Shown here in pieces: positions 37,510 to 50,439 of a stretch of 64,000 nt of DNA. The notes under the pieces were generated by a model, which ran no database searches, was not told the DNA's origin, and was given only the letters and a program-made list of their open reading frames with translations. The stretch comes from Monosporascus cannonballus (Eukaryota; Ascomycota; Sordariomycetes; Xylariales): positions 186,001 through 250,000 of the forward strand of contig QJNS01000729.1 in the NCBI GenBank assembly GCA_004154925.1, given 5' to 3'. Every line of letters begins with the position of its first letter. The first letter of the stretch is position 1. A program made the translations under genes and the position numbers.

Positions 37510-37860
37510 TTACTATATTTAATTTTCGAAATAGTTATTATCATATTAAAATAGCTAAAAATATAAACAAAAAACGGAATTTAAAACAATATACGGACTT
37601 TACGAATATCGAATAATGTCTATGGGATTTATTAACGCTTTCGCAGACTTTCAAAGTTTGATTATTATTATATTCAGATAATTTTTGAATAAGTTTGTAT
37701 TTGTATACCTTAATAATATTCTTATTTATTTCGAAACCTTAGAAAAATATAAAAAGTATATAACCCAAATGTTTAAAACTTTAAATAAGGCTAATATCCG
37801 AATTAACTCAGATAAAAGCGTATAGTATACGCAAAAACTAGATTTTCCAGAATTTATTTT
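37510..37860 (+). pseudogene. Reverse transcriptase relic of Gypsy C
   Basis: The plus strand near 37590 reads YGLYEYRIMSMGFINAFADF, then FVYLNNILIYFETLEKY. These are the Gypsy RT boxes YG.YE...MPFGL.NAP..F and YLDDILIYS, with the catalytic DD changed to NN by G-to-A transitions. Confidence 0.85.
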
Positions 37861-38789
37861 CATTTATAATTGAATTTAGATTTAACGTTCTAAATTAAAA
37901 GCAATTAAAGACTAGCTTATTTTTAATAAGATGATCGTTATAAATATTTAACACATTTTAGAATTTACGAGTTACGTATATAACCTAATTAAGAGATATG
38001 AAGATATAATTAAGTTATTAACAAAATTTATTACTAAGAAATACGTCGGAAAAAAATTCAAATTTTTTTAAAAAAAGCTAAGATAACGTTTCGAATATTA
38101 AAAAAAGTAATTACTAATGAGCTTATCGTAAAAATGCCAAATCTAAACTAAAAAAACGCCTGAAAATAAACGCTTTAAATTATACTCTAAGTGTTGTCTA
38201 AGAATAATAAGAAAATAATAACAAATAGTACCTTACAGTATATTATTCCAAAGTATTAAAAGATGCAGAACTTAGATATCCGATTTATGACAAGAAATTA
38301 CTAGCAATTATTAACACCTTTAAAAAATAAAAACTTTTTCTTAGCAGAATTAAAAAACATTTCGATATTTATTTTAATTACAAAATCTTTATTCCATTTA
38401 TAAAGATATAAGAATTAAATAAATAGTATAAGATTTCGATAATTTTTTATTAATATTTAACTTTAGAATATACTATATTAAAAACCAAAAAAATTTAACA
38501 GCTAAAAGAATAATCAAAAGACTAATTACTATATTATAGCAAATTTTACGTTTTTAAAAGTTAACAAAAACAATTCGTAAAACAGTTTTACGAAAATCTA
38601 TTATACAAATGTCAAAAATCTTTAAAATTATTAAACAGCTATAAGAAAAATACGATTTCCTAAAATTACGCTATATAATCAAAATAGTTATCAAGAACTA
38701 CAATATCTACAATAAGGCCAAAGTTACGCACTATAAATAATACGGATTATTATAATCTATTAATATATTTAACAAAGCCTGGAATATTA

Positions 38790-39300
38790 TAATTTGAGAT
38801 TTTATTACCAGTTTATCTTTATTTAAAAACCTAGTTATTAGTATTAAGTATAACGAAATCTGAGTAATCGTGAATAAATTTACCAAATATAAATACTTTT
38901 TATCTTTCAAAAAAAAAACGTAACGATAAAATGGCTAACTTACACCTTTATTAGAAATTACTTAGACAAGCATAAAATGCTAAAAAAAGATTATTTCTGA
39001 TAAAAATAAGGTGTTCACTTTCAAATTCGGCACCAGCTTTTTTAAACAAATTGATATTAAGCTTAAAGTTTCGAGAGTATATTATTTTCAAGCGGATAAT
39101 TAAACAGAACGGCTTAATTAAACTTTAAAAAATTATCTCCAAAATTATATTGATTACAAACAAAATAACTAGGTAAAATTTTTTCAATTAGTACAAATCC
39201 CGTATAACACTTTTGTTAATAAAAATATAAGCGTATCTCTTTATACAATTATATTTCAATATAAAGCAAAAACAAATTAACTCAAACAACTGCTTAATAA
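38790..39300 (+). pseudogene. Integrase relic of Gypsy C
   Basis: Readable blocks are DFITSLSLFKNLVI.., VIVNKFTKYKYFL, ISDKNKVFTFKF and, after a stop, TLKNYLQNYIDYKQNN. They match the Gypsy integrase core (VVVDRFTK, SDRD..FTS.FW, QTERLNQ.LE.YLR). First-Asp and other key codons are RIP-altered. Confidence 0.85.
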
Positions 39301-40089
39301 CGTATCAAAAATTATTATAATTGTTTTTAAAAGTAAAAACGTTAACAACAGAAATCAAGATAATTTAAGCTCGTTTTTAAAACGAATTATAATTGTTCTA
39401 GCGAAAATTAATACAATATTTCAATAAAAAAAGAGTCGAGGAATGAATTCTAACAAAAAAATAAAGTTTATCTACTGCGCTAAAAACAAACCACAACCGC
39501 GAACATCCTATAAATTAAAACAAAATCTCAAAGTTAAATTTAATTTCTAAAGATTTAACCCGTTCATAATTAACGAAGTTATTTCCAAAGCTAATTTTCG
39601 ACTCTCGTTACCCAAAACTATAAAAATATATCCTATTTTCCATATTTCTTTGCTTAAACCAGTGCCTAAAAATATCCTGTTGTAAATAAGCTTAAAATTG
39701 AAAAAAGATATCGACAAATACGAAATTGAAAGAAATACTGGATTTCCGAATAATCCAAGATAAACTCGAATATTTGATCAAATAAATAAATTACCTACCT
39801 AAAAATAATATATGAGAATTACTTAAGCACCTGACGAATATAATAAACCTGGTTAAGACATTCTACCGCCAAAATTCTAATCGACCGTCTTTAACGCGGC
39901 CAAGGTCGTAGGCGATAACGATTTCTCGCTTAAATCCAAATTTACGGCGTTCTAATCAAAGAAAAACGTTTCCGTCATAATATTTATTTTAAAAACAAGC
40001 TAAATTTACTTTAAGTTTATACGACGTTATATTTTTTCTATTCTTTTCTGGTTTTTCAATTAATTTAACTCTAAATCCGTTTTTAATAA

Positions 40090-40275
40090 CTTTATCGTCT
40101 TTTTTAAAGGTCTTTCTAAAAACGTAATCGCTTTAATTTCTCGATGAATTTTAACGATTCTTCGTTTTATTTCCGACGCTCCTTTTTTACAGACTTCATA
40201 TGCGCCAAAAATTCATTTTTAAAACGCATTATTTTTTCTATAATCGTTCTTATATTTTGTTTATTTTTTAAAAAA
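40090..40275 (-). pseudogene. Antisense coiled-coil ORF relic in the 3' region of Gypsy C
   Basis: On the minus strand, downstream of the plus-strand pol relic and before the 3' LTR, the sequence reads IMRFKNEFLAHMKSVKKERR, a stop, then NEESLKFIEKLKRLRF: charged, heptad-like text interrupted by RIP-type stops. I recognise no named domain. A similar antisense ORF sits in the equivalent place of another copy (51580-51900). Confidence 0.45.
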
Positions 40276-40593
40276 GGTTTATAACTAAAACGTTATAAGA
40301 AAAACGTTGATAATAAATAAAACAATTACAGTACCGCAGCTTTAAAATATAAGAATAATCGGTTTTACTTAACCGAACGTTTTTAGAATAAAAAAAGCTT
40401 TAATACTATATTTTTCGATAAAACTAATATAAATATCACGGAAATTACGTTAATTTAAACAAGATTTTTTTCTTTTCGAAAACGGTCTAACATAATAAAA
40501 TTAACTAAAACATCTATAAAAACTCTTTTTAACAAAACGAAATAGCTTTCTACGGTTTTTATCTTTAAGACAAAAATTCTGAATAAAAGAAAA

Positions 40594-40982
40594 TAATATT
40601 ACAAAAATAAAAGTTGTTATCTCCAAAAAACCGACCTTTAAGATCTAATGTAAACCTGTTACGGCTGAACTCCGAATAGAAAAATTTAGCTCCTAAAATA
40701 ATCTAGTTAATCTGGATAATCTATAACTAGATTACATAAATTTAATAAATCTACTATATATTCACTTTAAAAATTAAGATATATACAATAAATTGATTTT
40801 AGTATAAAAATACCTATTTAATTTTTACTTTTTAATTACTAATATAAATTTATAACTAAAAATAACTCTTTTTTATTAAAAAAACATACTTAAATTATTT
40901 TTCGCCTTATTATTACCTACAAATCAAAACTCTTTCGAATACTGCTTATATTTCTAAGTAGGTGTATAACAGATTCGTTACA
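40594..40982 (+). repeat. 3' LTR of Gypsy C
   Basis: 389 bp, collinear with 33721-34135, with G-to-A and C-to-T differences; ends TTCGTTACA. Confidence 0.85.
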
Positions 40983-43765
40983 GTTACAGAAATACGTTAC
41001 TTAATTAGTTAATTTTAGTGCCTTGACGTAGTATATAAAAGTACGTCAAAAATAAAAACAAGCTAAAAGAGGTCTGAGCTAGCTAAGATAAGAGATTTTG
41101 TAGTTATCTTAAGTAGATAAGTCGGCAACTAGTTGCCGATATTTAGCCGTATCTCTCACATTTTTTTATATTCTTATATTATTTTCCTTTTTTAATTATT
41201 AATTTCTAATAAATATCAGTAGCTATATATTACGTTATAATTAATAAAATGTTAAACTATGTAATATTATTATAAAATATAATTATTTTATTAACCTTTA
41301 ATAAATTTGTATTTTAATTACTTTAAACACTATTAATATAGAATTAATTAATAAATGTTTTCTAACCGAAATATTAGCAATTTTTCGAAATAACGTTTTT
41401 AATTTATTTATAAACATTTTATTTAAAATTTTTATTTACGTTTATCGGTTTTTTGATTAATAAGTATTTGTTTTCTCTTTATTTATTTCTTTTTTCATAT
41501 ATTGTTTCATTTTTAACTCTTTACTATTTCGAAAATTATTTGTTGTAATATTTTTGATAAATATCATTTTTTAAATTTTGGAGATTTTTATTTATATTTG
41601 AAAAAATGATAATAACATATCAATTTTCGCTAAAACTTATTAATATTATATCGGTTTATTTAAAATTTAAAATTATTTATGATGCCGATTTATTAAAAAC
41701 GAATGCCTAATTTTATATTTATTACGTTTAAAATAAGAAAAACTATTTTCTTAGATATTTTATATATTTGTATATAATTATTTATTAACTGCTAAATAAT
41801 TTTTATATACTTTTCAAAACATAGTTTAAATAATTTTATTTTATAATTATTAAATAATATAAAAAGTTAAAAAATATTTTAGATTGAATTTAAGTCTAAT
41901 ATATTAAAGTAAATAGAATAATAAACAATTTTACTTGAAAATTTAATTTTTATTTTCGTAAGATCTATATCGAAAGAAATCGTATATTTTTTAAAGATGA
42001 AAAACAATAAACTTTGGTGATTAGGGCTGTAAAAGAATAAATTTTATATTGTTTCAATATTTCTCGTTTAAAATATAAATTAATACATTCTGTAAGTTTT
42101 ATTAACATTAAATCGGTAAGTGATTTTGATTTTTACGGGGTAATCATTATTAATCAATAAAAACTAAGTATTATTTTAGTTATTGTTAATTTTATATTAT
42201 ATAGTAAAAATTTTATTAATATACATTTACCGTTTAAGTCTATTTTCAATATAATTTAATTAATTCATGGTGTAATTATTTAAACGATTTTGAAAATATA
42301 TAATAACTCGTAATCGGTAAAATATTTAATGTTTTTTTAGATTTATTTTATTTTTTTATAAATATCTTAAACCTTTTTTTAGTATTTAATAAAAGTTTAT
42401 CCCACGTTAATAAAATATTTTCATAATTTTTATATAGTATATTTACAAAGTTTTACTTCACTAAAAGCTTTTATTTGGATAATATTTCATAATTTAGTTT
42501 TATATTTCATATTCGAAATTTTTAAATTTTTACAGTTAATTATTTTGTAATCATAATAAATAGCTAAATATAATACAAAATATATTTTATAAATAAATGA
42601 AATTTACATATATACGATTGTATTCGTTTAATAATTTTTTTAAAATATATATAAATATTAATTTAAATTTAAAAAAATTTAATATATTTTGTAAATAACA
42701 TTTTAAATTAATTTTTATAAAACGTTATGGCTGAATATTTTGAATTAAAATATTTCTTTAACTAATTACCTTTTTTTAACATTCGTTTATATATTAATAA
42801 ATTTTCTTTAGGCGTTTTAACTATTTATTTAGTTTTTCAATTTTCAAGTTAAAAACTTTTAACACTTATTTTATTATATAATGGTAATAGTTATATAAGG
42901 CTTCTAATAATAATTATCTTGCTAATTCGTTTATACAATCCGTGTAAATAAATTAAATTTTATAAAATAATTTGAAAAGTATTGTTTATATATTAAATTT
43001 AATCATTTACTTAAAAGTAAAAAACGAGAAATACTTAACGCGTAGTTTTTTAAATCTTCTAAAATTTGTTTACAAATCAATTTATAGGTAATTTATCTTA
43101 ATTATTAATAATTGTTTTAACAAATATAATCGATATTTTATTTTTTTCAATAATATAGTAATTAATGTCGTAATAATAAAAGTTTTAATTATAAATAAAA
43201 ATAAAATAAGTTGTAGAATTTACATTTAAGTTTTTAAATATTTTTCGATATATCGTTAAATATTATTTATGAATCTTTTAATACAATATTTGGTGAATTA
43301 ATCTAATACTTTTTCAGTTTTTTACATATATTTTCCTAGCAAATATTCTAATATTTATTAATAAATTATTAATATAATATGTATTATATTATAATAGCGA
43401 ACGTACTCCGATAAAAAACTTTATTAACACTTAAATACTAATTTTAATTTATTTTAAAAGTTTTAACGTGAAAATTATAAATTTAAAAATATAAAAATGT
43501 TTAACATATTATGTACAGATTTTATTATGAACATATTACGAAAGATTTAAAATATATATTATTATGTTTTAATTTTTTCGTTATTAAAAATACAATATCT
43601 TAATTCCGTATAACAAGTTTAATATTTTTAGTGTTTAACTTTTCGATTTATCCGATATTAATATAATAATTTATTATTAATTTATATTTTAATTTTTAAA
43701 GTAACTATAAAATATCCGTGATTTACGATTTTTGTAGTATATATTTTTAAAAAAAATAATTTATA

Positions 43766-43889
43766 TGTTACAGCACAGAAGAACAAAAGTCTAGCTATTA
43801 TACTACTAAAAGTGGAACGTTATCAGGTCGAGCTCTAACCGCCTTATTCTGCCCTATATATCTACAAAGTACTACTTAGGACTATAATA
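43766..43889. repeat. Left LTR of the TRIM
   Basis: 124 bp, shares AAAAGTGGAACGTT and GTCGAGCTCTAA with the right LTR. Confidence 0.85.
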
Positions 43890-44119
43890 ATAAATCCTCC
43901 TTTAATTATATCGTCTCGATGCAACTAATTAAAAGTTAAGGACCCCTTACCGAAAATCGCCTAGCCGCTCGGCAATTTCGAATTATGCGTCGATTTAAGC
44001 TCTATGCTCGAATAACTGCGTTAACTAGAAATCCGCCTCGTACGTATCTCTTACATACGGGGTAAATTAGCTGCCCAATTCAGGAATGGAACGCATAACC
44101 TATGGAGGACCTAATAAAC

Positions 44120-44243
44120 TGTTACGGCACAGAAAAACAAAATTCCAGCCATTACACCACTAAAAGTGGAACGTTGTTAAGTCGAGCTCTAATCGCCTTA
44201 TTTTGCTTAATATATCTACAAGATACCACTTAAAACTGTGACA
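44120..44243. repeat. Right LTR of the TRIM
   Basis: 124 bp, ends AACTGTGACA followed by the TTATA duplication. Confidence 0.85.
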
Positions 44244-46579
44244 TTATAATTAAATAATAAAGGTTTTGCGTTATTTTAATACGAGCTTTATTACTTTAAA
44301 ACCTTTTACTTTATATTTATTAAAAATATTAATTACTAAAAATTTTAAATAATTTAAACGATTTATTTTATTTAATCGTATTAATCGATTAATCGAAAAG
44401 CTTTTTTATAAATAATAATATTACATTACTATAATTAATAGATATAAATATTAAATTAAATTATTAATTAAACTTCTTATTTAAATTAATTTTTGTTAAT
44501 TAATATTAAAATTTAAAATTAAATTAAATTAAATTATTTATTCATTATGTAAATCTTTTTCGAAAACTTCGTAAAAATATAACGATTATTCTTTTAAATA
44601 TTTAATAATTTATTAAAATTAAAATCTATATTTTAATACTTTTAAAATATGAAAGTTAACATTTTAAACGTTCGTAAATAAAAAAGTTAAATATTAATTT
44701 TTCATAATCAAGTTATATTAAAATGTTTATTACCGTTTTAATAAATATATTTAGTAAAAATTTAATATTAGAAAATAATTGTATTAAAAAATAATTTATA
44801 ACTTTTTAAAGTTTCGACTATTTTATTAATTTATTAAAATATTTTCCTATAGGATTTTTTTAAATTAGTAATAAAATTAATATTTTTAAATAAAAGATTA
44901 TAAAAATCTTTACACTTTAAAAAATTTGAAAATATTTAAATATTATACCCTAATATAAAGACTTTTTATTTTTAAATTACAGTAATTTGTTAAGGTTTTT
45001 TTAATATTTACGATGTATTTTAAAATAAAGACTTCGTTTTTAAAAGATTTCAATTTTATAAATTTTATAAAAAATCCATAATTTTTAAACGTTTATAAAC
45101 TAATCGAAAATATTCCATATATTTTTTTGGTTATTTAAAAGAATTATAATATAGTTAAAAAAATAACGTAAAATTAATCGTTAAAATGAGTTAAAATTTT
45201 ATTTATATATATTTAAAAGCTTATAAAATGCTAATATATTCGAAAAATATCAAGATATATTTATTTACATTGTATTTTATTCGAACTATCGTTTTGTATT
45301 ATCTATTACTTAATCTATATTTAATAGTATATATTTTGTATATTTAATTTAAAAAGGTTTGATAAATTTTACTGAATTTAGATTTCTAAAAATTAATAGT
45401 AAAAATATTTTTTGTTTTACGATAATTTGGTTTACTAACAAATATTTAATATTTAATAGTAAAATATTCTTAAATATAAATAAAGAAAAGTGATAATTTT
45501 TAATTCCGTTTTTCAAAGTCGTTTAATTTGTAAATTTTCGTAAATATATTTTAAAAATATTCAATATTAAAATTTCGAAATTAAATAAATTACCTTTACA
45601 AAAACGATTTTACCCAGTACAAAATTTATATAATATTTAGTTTTCGAAAATATAAAAATTTTTTTTTTTAAAAAATATACGTTTTAATTTTTTTAAGATA
45701 TTGAAATAATTATACGGTTTTCGAAATAATTCTTTTCGTCGAATTTAAAAATACTACGGTTATTATTAAATTTAACGAAATTAATAATCAAAACGGATTC
45801 GCCGATAAATATAAATTTTATTAATTCTTTGTCGTCGATTTTCTTTTATAGTTTTATCAATTTAATCGCACTTTAATATATTTAATAATAAATATTATGT
45901 ATTTATTCTTAGTGAAAATAATAATAAATTAATTGTTAAATAATTAGGGCGAATTTAGAAATAAATTTAAAATATTTCTTTACGTTTAATAATGTATTTT
46001 TTAATTTATTTGAATTATTTTAAACGATAAATTTCAAATAATAATAAATTACTCCTTAATTGCTATACGGTTAGTTTTCGACCGAAAAAATATTGTTATA
46101 TTTTATTTTATTATTAAAACTAATGTTTTCTTTTTATAATTCCAACAAATTATAACGTTATTTCTTTTTACAGTATTTAGCGAATGTTTTAATCAAATAC
46201 ATTTATTATAATTAATAAATATTCGGTTATAAAAAGCCTTTTTAAAGTTTTGCATTTTTTTGGCTTAATCCGAGTATCTTTTATTAGGATTTTTGGTTAT
46301 ATTTTTATTTTAAAATATATTTGAATACTTTCGTTTAATCTTTTTCGGTTAATTCTTTGAATTTAGTATTAAATAATTTATATATAATAAATTTGTATAA
46401 ATACGTTAAGTAAACGATTAAAGATATATTTTATTTAAATATTTTAACTTTTAAAATATTTTAAAAAATGGAATAGAAATAGTATATTAATTATATATAT
46501 TTTTTAATCCATATTTGCGTTTTTAGATTTTAAATAAATGCGTTTTCTAAATTTTAAATAGATTTATCGGCTAAATAAA

Positions 46580-47310
46580 ATTAAAAAATACCGTTTTAAA
46601 CAAGCTTATTTATACAGATTTCTCTTATTTATAACTTTAACAAAAACAAATTACTTACCCTTACAAAATACTTGGAAAGTAGATTATAAAAACTAAATTC
46701 GACTTTTAAAATTATCTATAAACTACTTGGTATTTTTCGTATTTAAAAAAGAATTGCTATTTAAAATAGATTATTATCAATTAAATAATATTACCTTTAC
46801 AAATCGAATATTATGATCGTTAATTCTCAAAATAAAAAATTCGATTTTATAAACCTAAGTTATTTATAACATTCTATTTTAAATATAAATATAATTTTAT
46901 TAAAATTATTAAAAAAATAAGTCTAAAAGAGTACTTTTTAAATAAAATAAAGATTATTTAAATACTTAATTATTTTAATCAGATTGACGAATATACTAAT
47001 AAACTTTTAATAAATAATAAATCATACATTGCGAAAATGTTTTAATATTTTAATTATATATTATTTTAGCAATAGTTTTATTTATCTAAAAACGAAAAAA
47101 GTATATATAAAATAGGTTTATACAGTTCTTTAAACTTTTCAAAAAATTAAATTGTTAATTAATGCAAAATCCGTGATTTTATAACTAAAAATGAAACTTT
47201 TTAAAATATATTAAAATAAACGTTAAGTATATAGATTATTATAATATAATAAACGAAGATTAGAATTAAAGATATACAAATATGTTTTAAATTTAATACT
47301 TATTATGAAA
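46580..47310 (+). pseudogene. Reverse transcriptase relic, probably of element D
   Basis: The plus strand reads PLFITLTKTNYLPLQNTW.. and FVFKKELLFKIDYYQLNNIT, matching PVLFVKKKDGSLR.CVDYR.LN.IT of Gypsy RT, with later RT text to about 47300. Many stops. It is followed at about 47700 by sequence corresponding to the gag end/protease of another copy, so the pol is interrupted there. Confidence 0.7.
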
Positions 47311-48929
47311 CGTTTATTTAAAATTTTAACAAAATTATTATTTTCTTAATTAATACAATTAAAAAGATTTTTTTAAATAAATACTATAAGCGATAAAAAT
47401 ATTTTAAAATTAAGGTTATAATTACTAATAAGTTAATAATAATTATATACGATTTAATACGCTCTGTTAATCTAAAAACCATTACTTTGAATTATATATT
47501 AAGTATAAGAATTAAAAAAAAGAATAATTAAGACATATTATATCTTATCGCCTTTTTTATATAAATTAAAAAGAATTAAACTTAATTATGTTATTTTAAA
47601 TAAAGAATTTATAGCTATTATTATCGCTTTTTAAAAGTTTTATTATTACTAATAGTTTAACCATTAAACGGAAAAGAAGTTAATCTAGTATATAATAAAA
47701 AATATTGTTAAAAATTTATCATAGATCTTTATTTTTAATTAATATTTATTGTAAACCATTACGAAAAACATTATTAAGAAAAAAATACGTTAATTTATAA
47801 GAAAGTTTTAAAACGATAATTAATACGACGCAAAATAGAATATAATCGTAAACATAAAAAAACAATTAAAGCAAAATTAAAAGCAATTAATATAATTGAA
47901 AAGAATAGTACGCCGATAATAATAACAAATATAGCAGTTTAACGCGTTAAATATAAAAACATAGATAAGGCTCGATAAATTCGAAAAGAAATTAAAAGAA
48001 AAGAATTACCTATAAAAAACTCGCAAAATAACGAAACTTAAAAAAATTAAGAGAATTCTTAAAAAAGGTTTTAAACGCGACGATAGGAATCTTTAATAAC
48101 TCTATTACTCTGGATATACAAATCGGAACGTACTGGTATATTGTAATAGTAGATTACGAAACTTTAAGCGAAAATTACATTATATCAGATATAATTAATA
48201 AATTTAAATTACTATAGAAACATAAGTTAAAATTTTATATAGCGATAAATGCCGAAAGTTAAGAATTTGCTTACGATAACCGGAAAATTATACGCGAAAT
48301 TAATCACTTTAAGATTTTTGTTCAAAAATAATATTAAATAGTTAATTTCGATATCGTTTTATTTAGGAATTACGATATATTCTTATGATTATTATAAATA
48401 CGTTAATACGGAATTTTGATTAATAAAAAATTAGCTAAATAAGGTTTATCTTATACCTTATTAATAAATTAAAAAAGAAAAATTAAAATTTTAATATTCG
48501 ATCGAAAACAGCGACAAATATAAGCATAAAGATACGATAAAAATCTTGCCGCCCAAAGGGATAAAATATAAGAAAAGAACGAGTATTAAAGAAAAATAAG
48601 ACATAGCGTTATTATTATTAAAACAAAATTAAAGCGATTAAATAACGACCTTAAACAACAGCTCTAAAAGTCAGAAAACCTGATTAATATACTATTATAA
48701 TATTACAAATATAACCAACTTTTCAAAAAAAAGCTTAATACGAAATTATTAAAATATAACAAATAAAATTATAAAATAATCCTTAAAGAAAAATCATTAA
48801 CGAAATTATACCTTATTTATAATCTTAGCGAAAATAAATTACGCATTTTTAGAAAATACCTAACAAATTAGTTACAAAAAGGATAAATTCGATTTTTGAA
48901 ATTACTAATAAATTACTTAATATTTTCGT

Positions 48930-49480
48930 ATCGAAAAAAACGAAAAATTGCGATTTGTGGTTAACTATTAACAATTAAATAATATTATTATTAAAAATTA
49001 AATATTATTATTCCTAATTACAGAAATAAAAAATAGGTTTTACGGAACCAAATAATTTATAATATTCGATTTTAGAAATAGATATAACTTTATTAAGATT
49101 AAGAAAAAAAATACGAGTAAAAACAGCTTTTAAAACGAAATACGGATTATTTAAACATTTAATTATATTAATAGCATTTACGAATATACCAGTAATTTTC
49201 TAACGGATGGTAAATTATGTATTACGAATATATTTCGATATTTTGTCGTATGCTACCTCGACAACATTTTTATTTTCTTAAAAACGGAAAAAACATATAT
49301 AAAATACGTTCATAAAGTTCTTTAAGCTTTATAGAACGTAAAATTACTTATTAATATAAAAAAAGTTAATTTTATATATAAAAAGTAAAATATTTGGAAC
49401 ATATTATTACCTTAGAACATATTAGAATAAATACCAAGAAATTCGCTGCAGTTATAGAATAGCAGGCGTTAACGACGATT
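48930..49480 (+). pseudogene. Reverse transcriptase relic of Gypsy E
   Basis: Reads FRYFVVCYLDNIFIFLKTEK near 49235-49300: the YLDD box with one Asp retained and one changed to Asn. Stops interrupt the frame. Confidence 0.75.
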
Positions 49481-50439
49481 AAAGAGGTATAAGTATTTTT
49501 TGTATTTGCTAATTACTATAGGAAATTTATTCGAAACTTTAGCAAAATAATTATATTCTTAACGAACCTTACGAAAAGAAAAGTTTAAAAAAACGTTCGA
49601 AACGGAAAAAGCATTTTAAAATATTAAGGATACGATTATTAACGAACTAATATTAATTATATGCGATCTAAACCGCTTTGTTAAATTAAAAACCGATATT
49701 TCGGATTACGTATTAAGTGTAATAATCGGATAACGAAATAATTAATGCAAATTATATCTTATTATATTCTTTTTATATAAACTAAAAGGAATCGAACTTA
49801 ATTCCGACATTTTAAATAAAGGATCTATAGCTATTATTATGGCATTTCGAAAGTTTAAGCATTTCCTAAAGAAAGGTTTGCACTAAATTAAAATTTATAC
49901 GAATTATTAAAATTTTACCCGATTTATTACGATCAGAAAACTTATAGAATAATAACTTCGTTATGCGAAAAAATTGGGGAACTTCGATTTCGTTATTATT
50001 TATAAGAAAAAATCAAAAAATAATAAAACAAACGCTTTAAATAAATAACGAAATTTCGAAAAGAAATTAGTCAAAATTAGGCTTATAATTTTCGATACTA
50101 TTATAAAAGGATATGTACGTTCGCGATAAATTATAGTAATTCGACCAATACTCTTTGATATATATTAAGAAATCCAGTAATATAACGATAATTTCTTAAA
50201 AAATTAAAAAACAGTTAAAATACAAATTTTAAAAAAGATATTACAAAAATCTAGTACGAAATATATATAAATATTAGCTATACGAATATCTAAAAATCTA
50301 TAAAACCTTAAAACGGCTTTAACGTACATATTCTTTTTCTAAAATAAAATTAACGGTACAAAAAATTATACAGTAATACGATATTTGTACTAGAATAAAA
50401 GCTCGACAACATAAGCTATACGGAAAATTAAGCCATTAC

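Larger units (their letters stand above)
33721..40982 (+). mobile_element. Ty3/Gypsy retrotransposon C, complete, RIP-degraded
   Basis: LTRs 33721-34135 and 40594-40982 are collinear (TGTTGTTACAG.. and TAATATTACAA..; both end TTC(A/G)TTA(T/C)A). GTTAC flanks both sides (33716-33720, 40983-40987). The empty site is seen in family B copy 1 near 23255-23275, where the two flanks are contiguous. Plus-strand gag zinc knuckle, reverse transcriptase and integrase relics follow in Gypsy order. It holds a solo LTR at 35618-35823. Confidence 0.9.
32635..41093. mobile_element. Family B element, copy 2, split by Gypsy C
   Basis: Arms 32635-33720 and 40983-41093 are homologous to copy 1 and total about 1.19 kb. 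Flanks GATTTTTTA (32626-32634) and GATTTTGTA (41094-41102) match at 8 of 9. The left end reads CTTTATTAAAATCAGG and the right end, on minus, TCTTATCTTAGCTAGCTC. It is GC-richer than its surroundings in places, so less RIP-altered than copy 1. No ORF. Internally it has a ~165-bp direct periodicity and long inverted arms. Confidence 0.75.
43766..44243. mobile_element. TRIM: 478-bp miniature LTR retrotransposon
   Basis: Two direct repeats of exactly 124 bp, 43766-43889 (TGTTACAGCACAGAAG..) and 44120-44243 (TGTTACGGCACAGAAA..CTGTGACA), flank a 230-bp internal segment. TG..CA ends are kept in the right copy; the left copy ends TATAATA through transitions. Both sides carry TTATA (43761-43765, 44244-44248). 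The interior has no ORF and is GC-richer than its surroundings. Primer-binding and polypurine sites could not be assigned with confidence. Confidence 0.85.
41103..46500. other. Unresolved AT-rich relic within element D
   Basis: About 5.4 kb of RIP-saturated DNA around the TRIM. The plus strand is T-rich up to about 46000, suggesting a minus-strand retroelement relic, or D's own 5' region after extreme decay. No domain or LTR boundary could be placed. A 16-bp perfect palindrome CGGCAACTAGTTGCCG lies at 41123-41138. Confidence 0.35.

Noticed and set aside
41099..41160. 62-bp TG..CTCTCACA segment at the right edge of family B copy 2, resembling the ends of the solo LTR at 35618
   Set aside because: Too short for an LTR and no matching 5-bp flanks; it also overlaps the family B target duplication, so the call is ambiguous.
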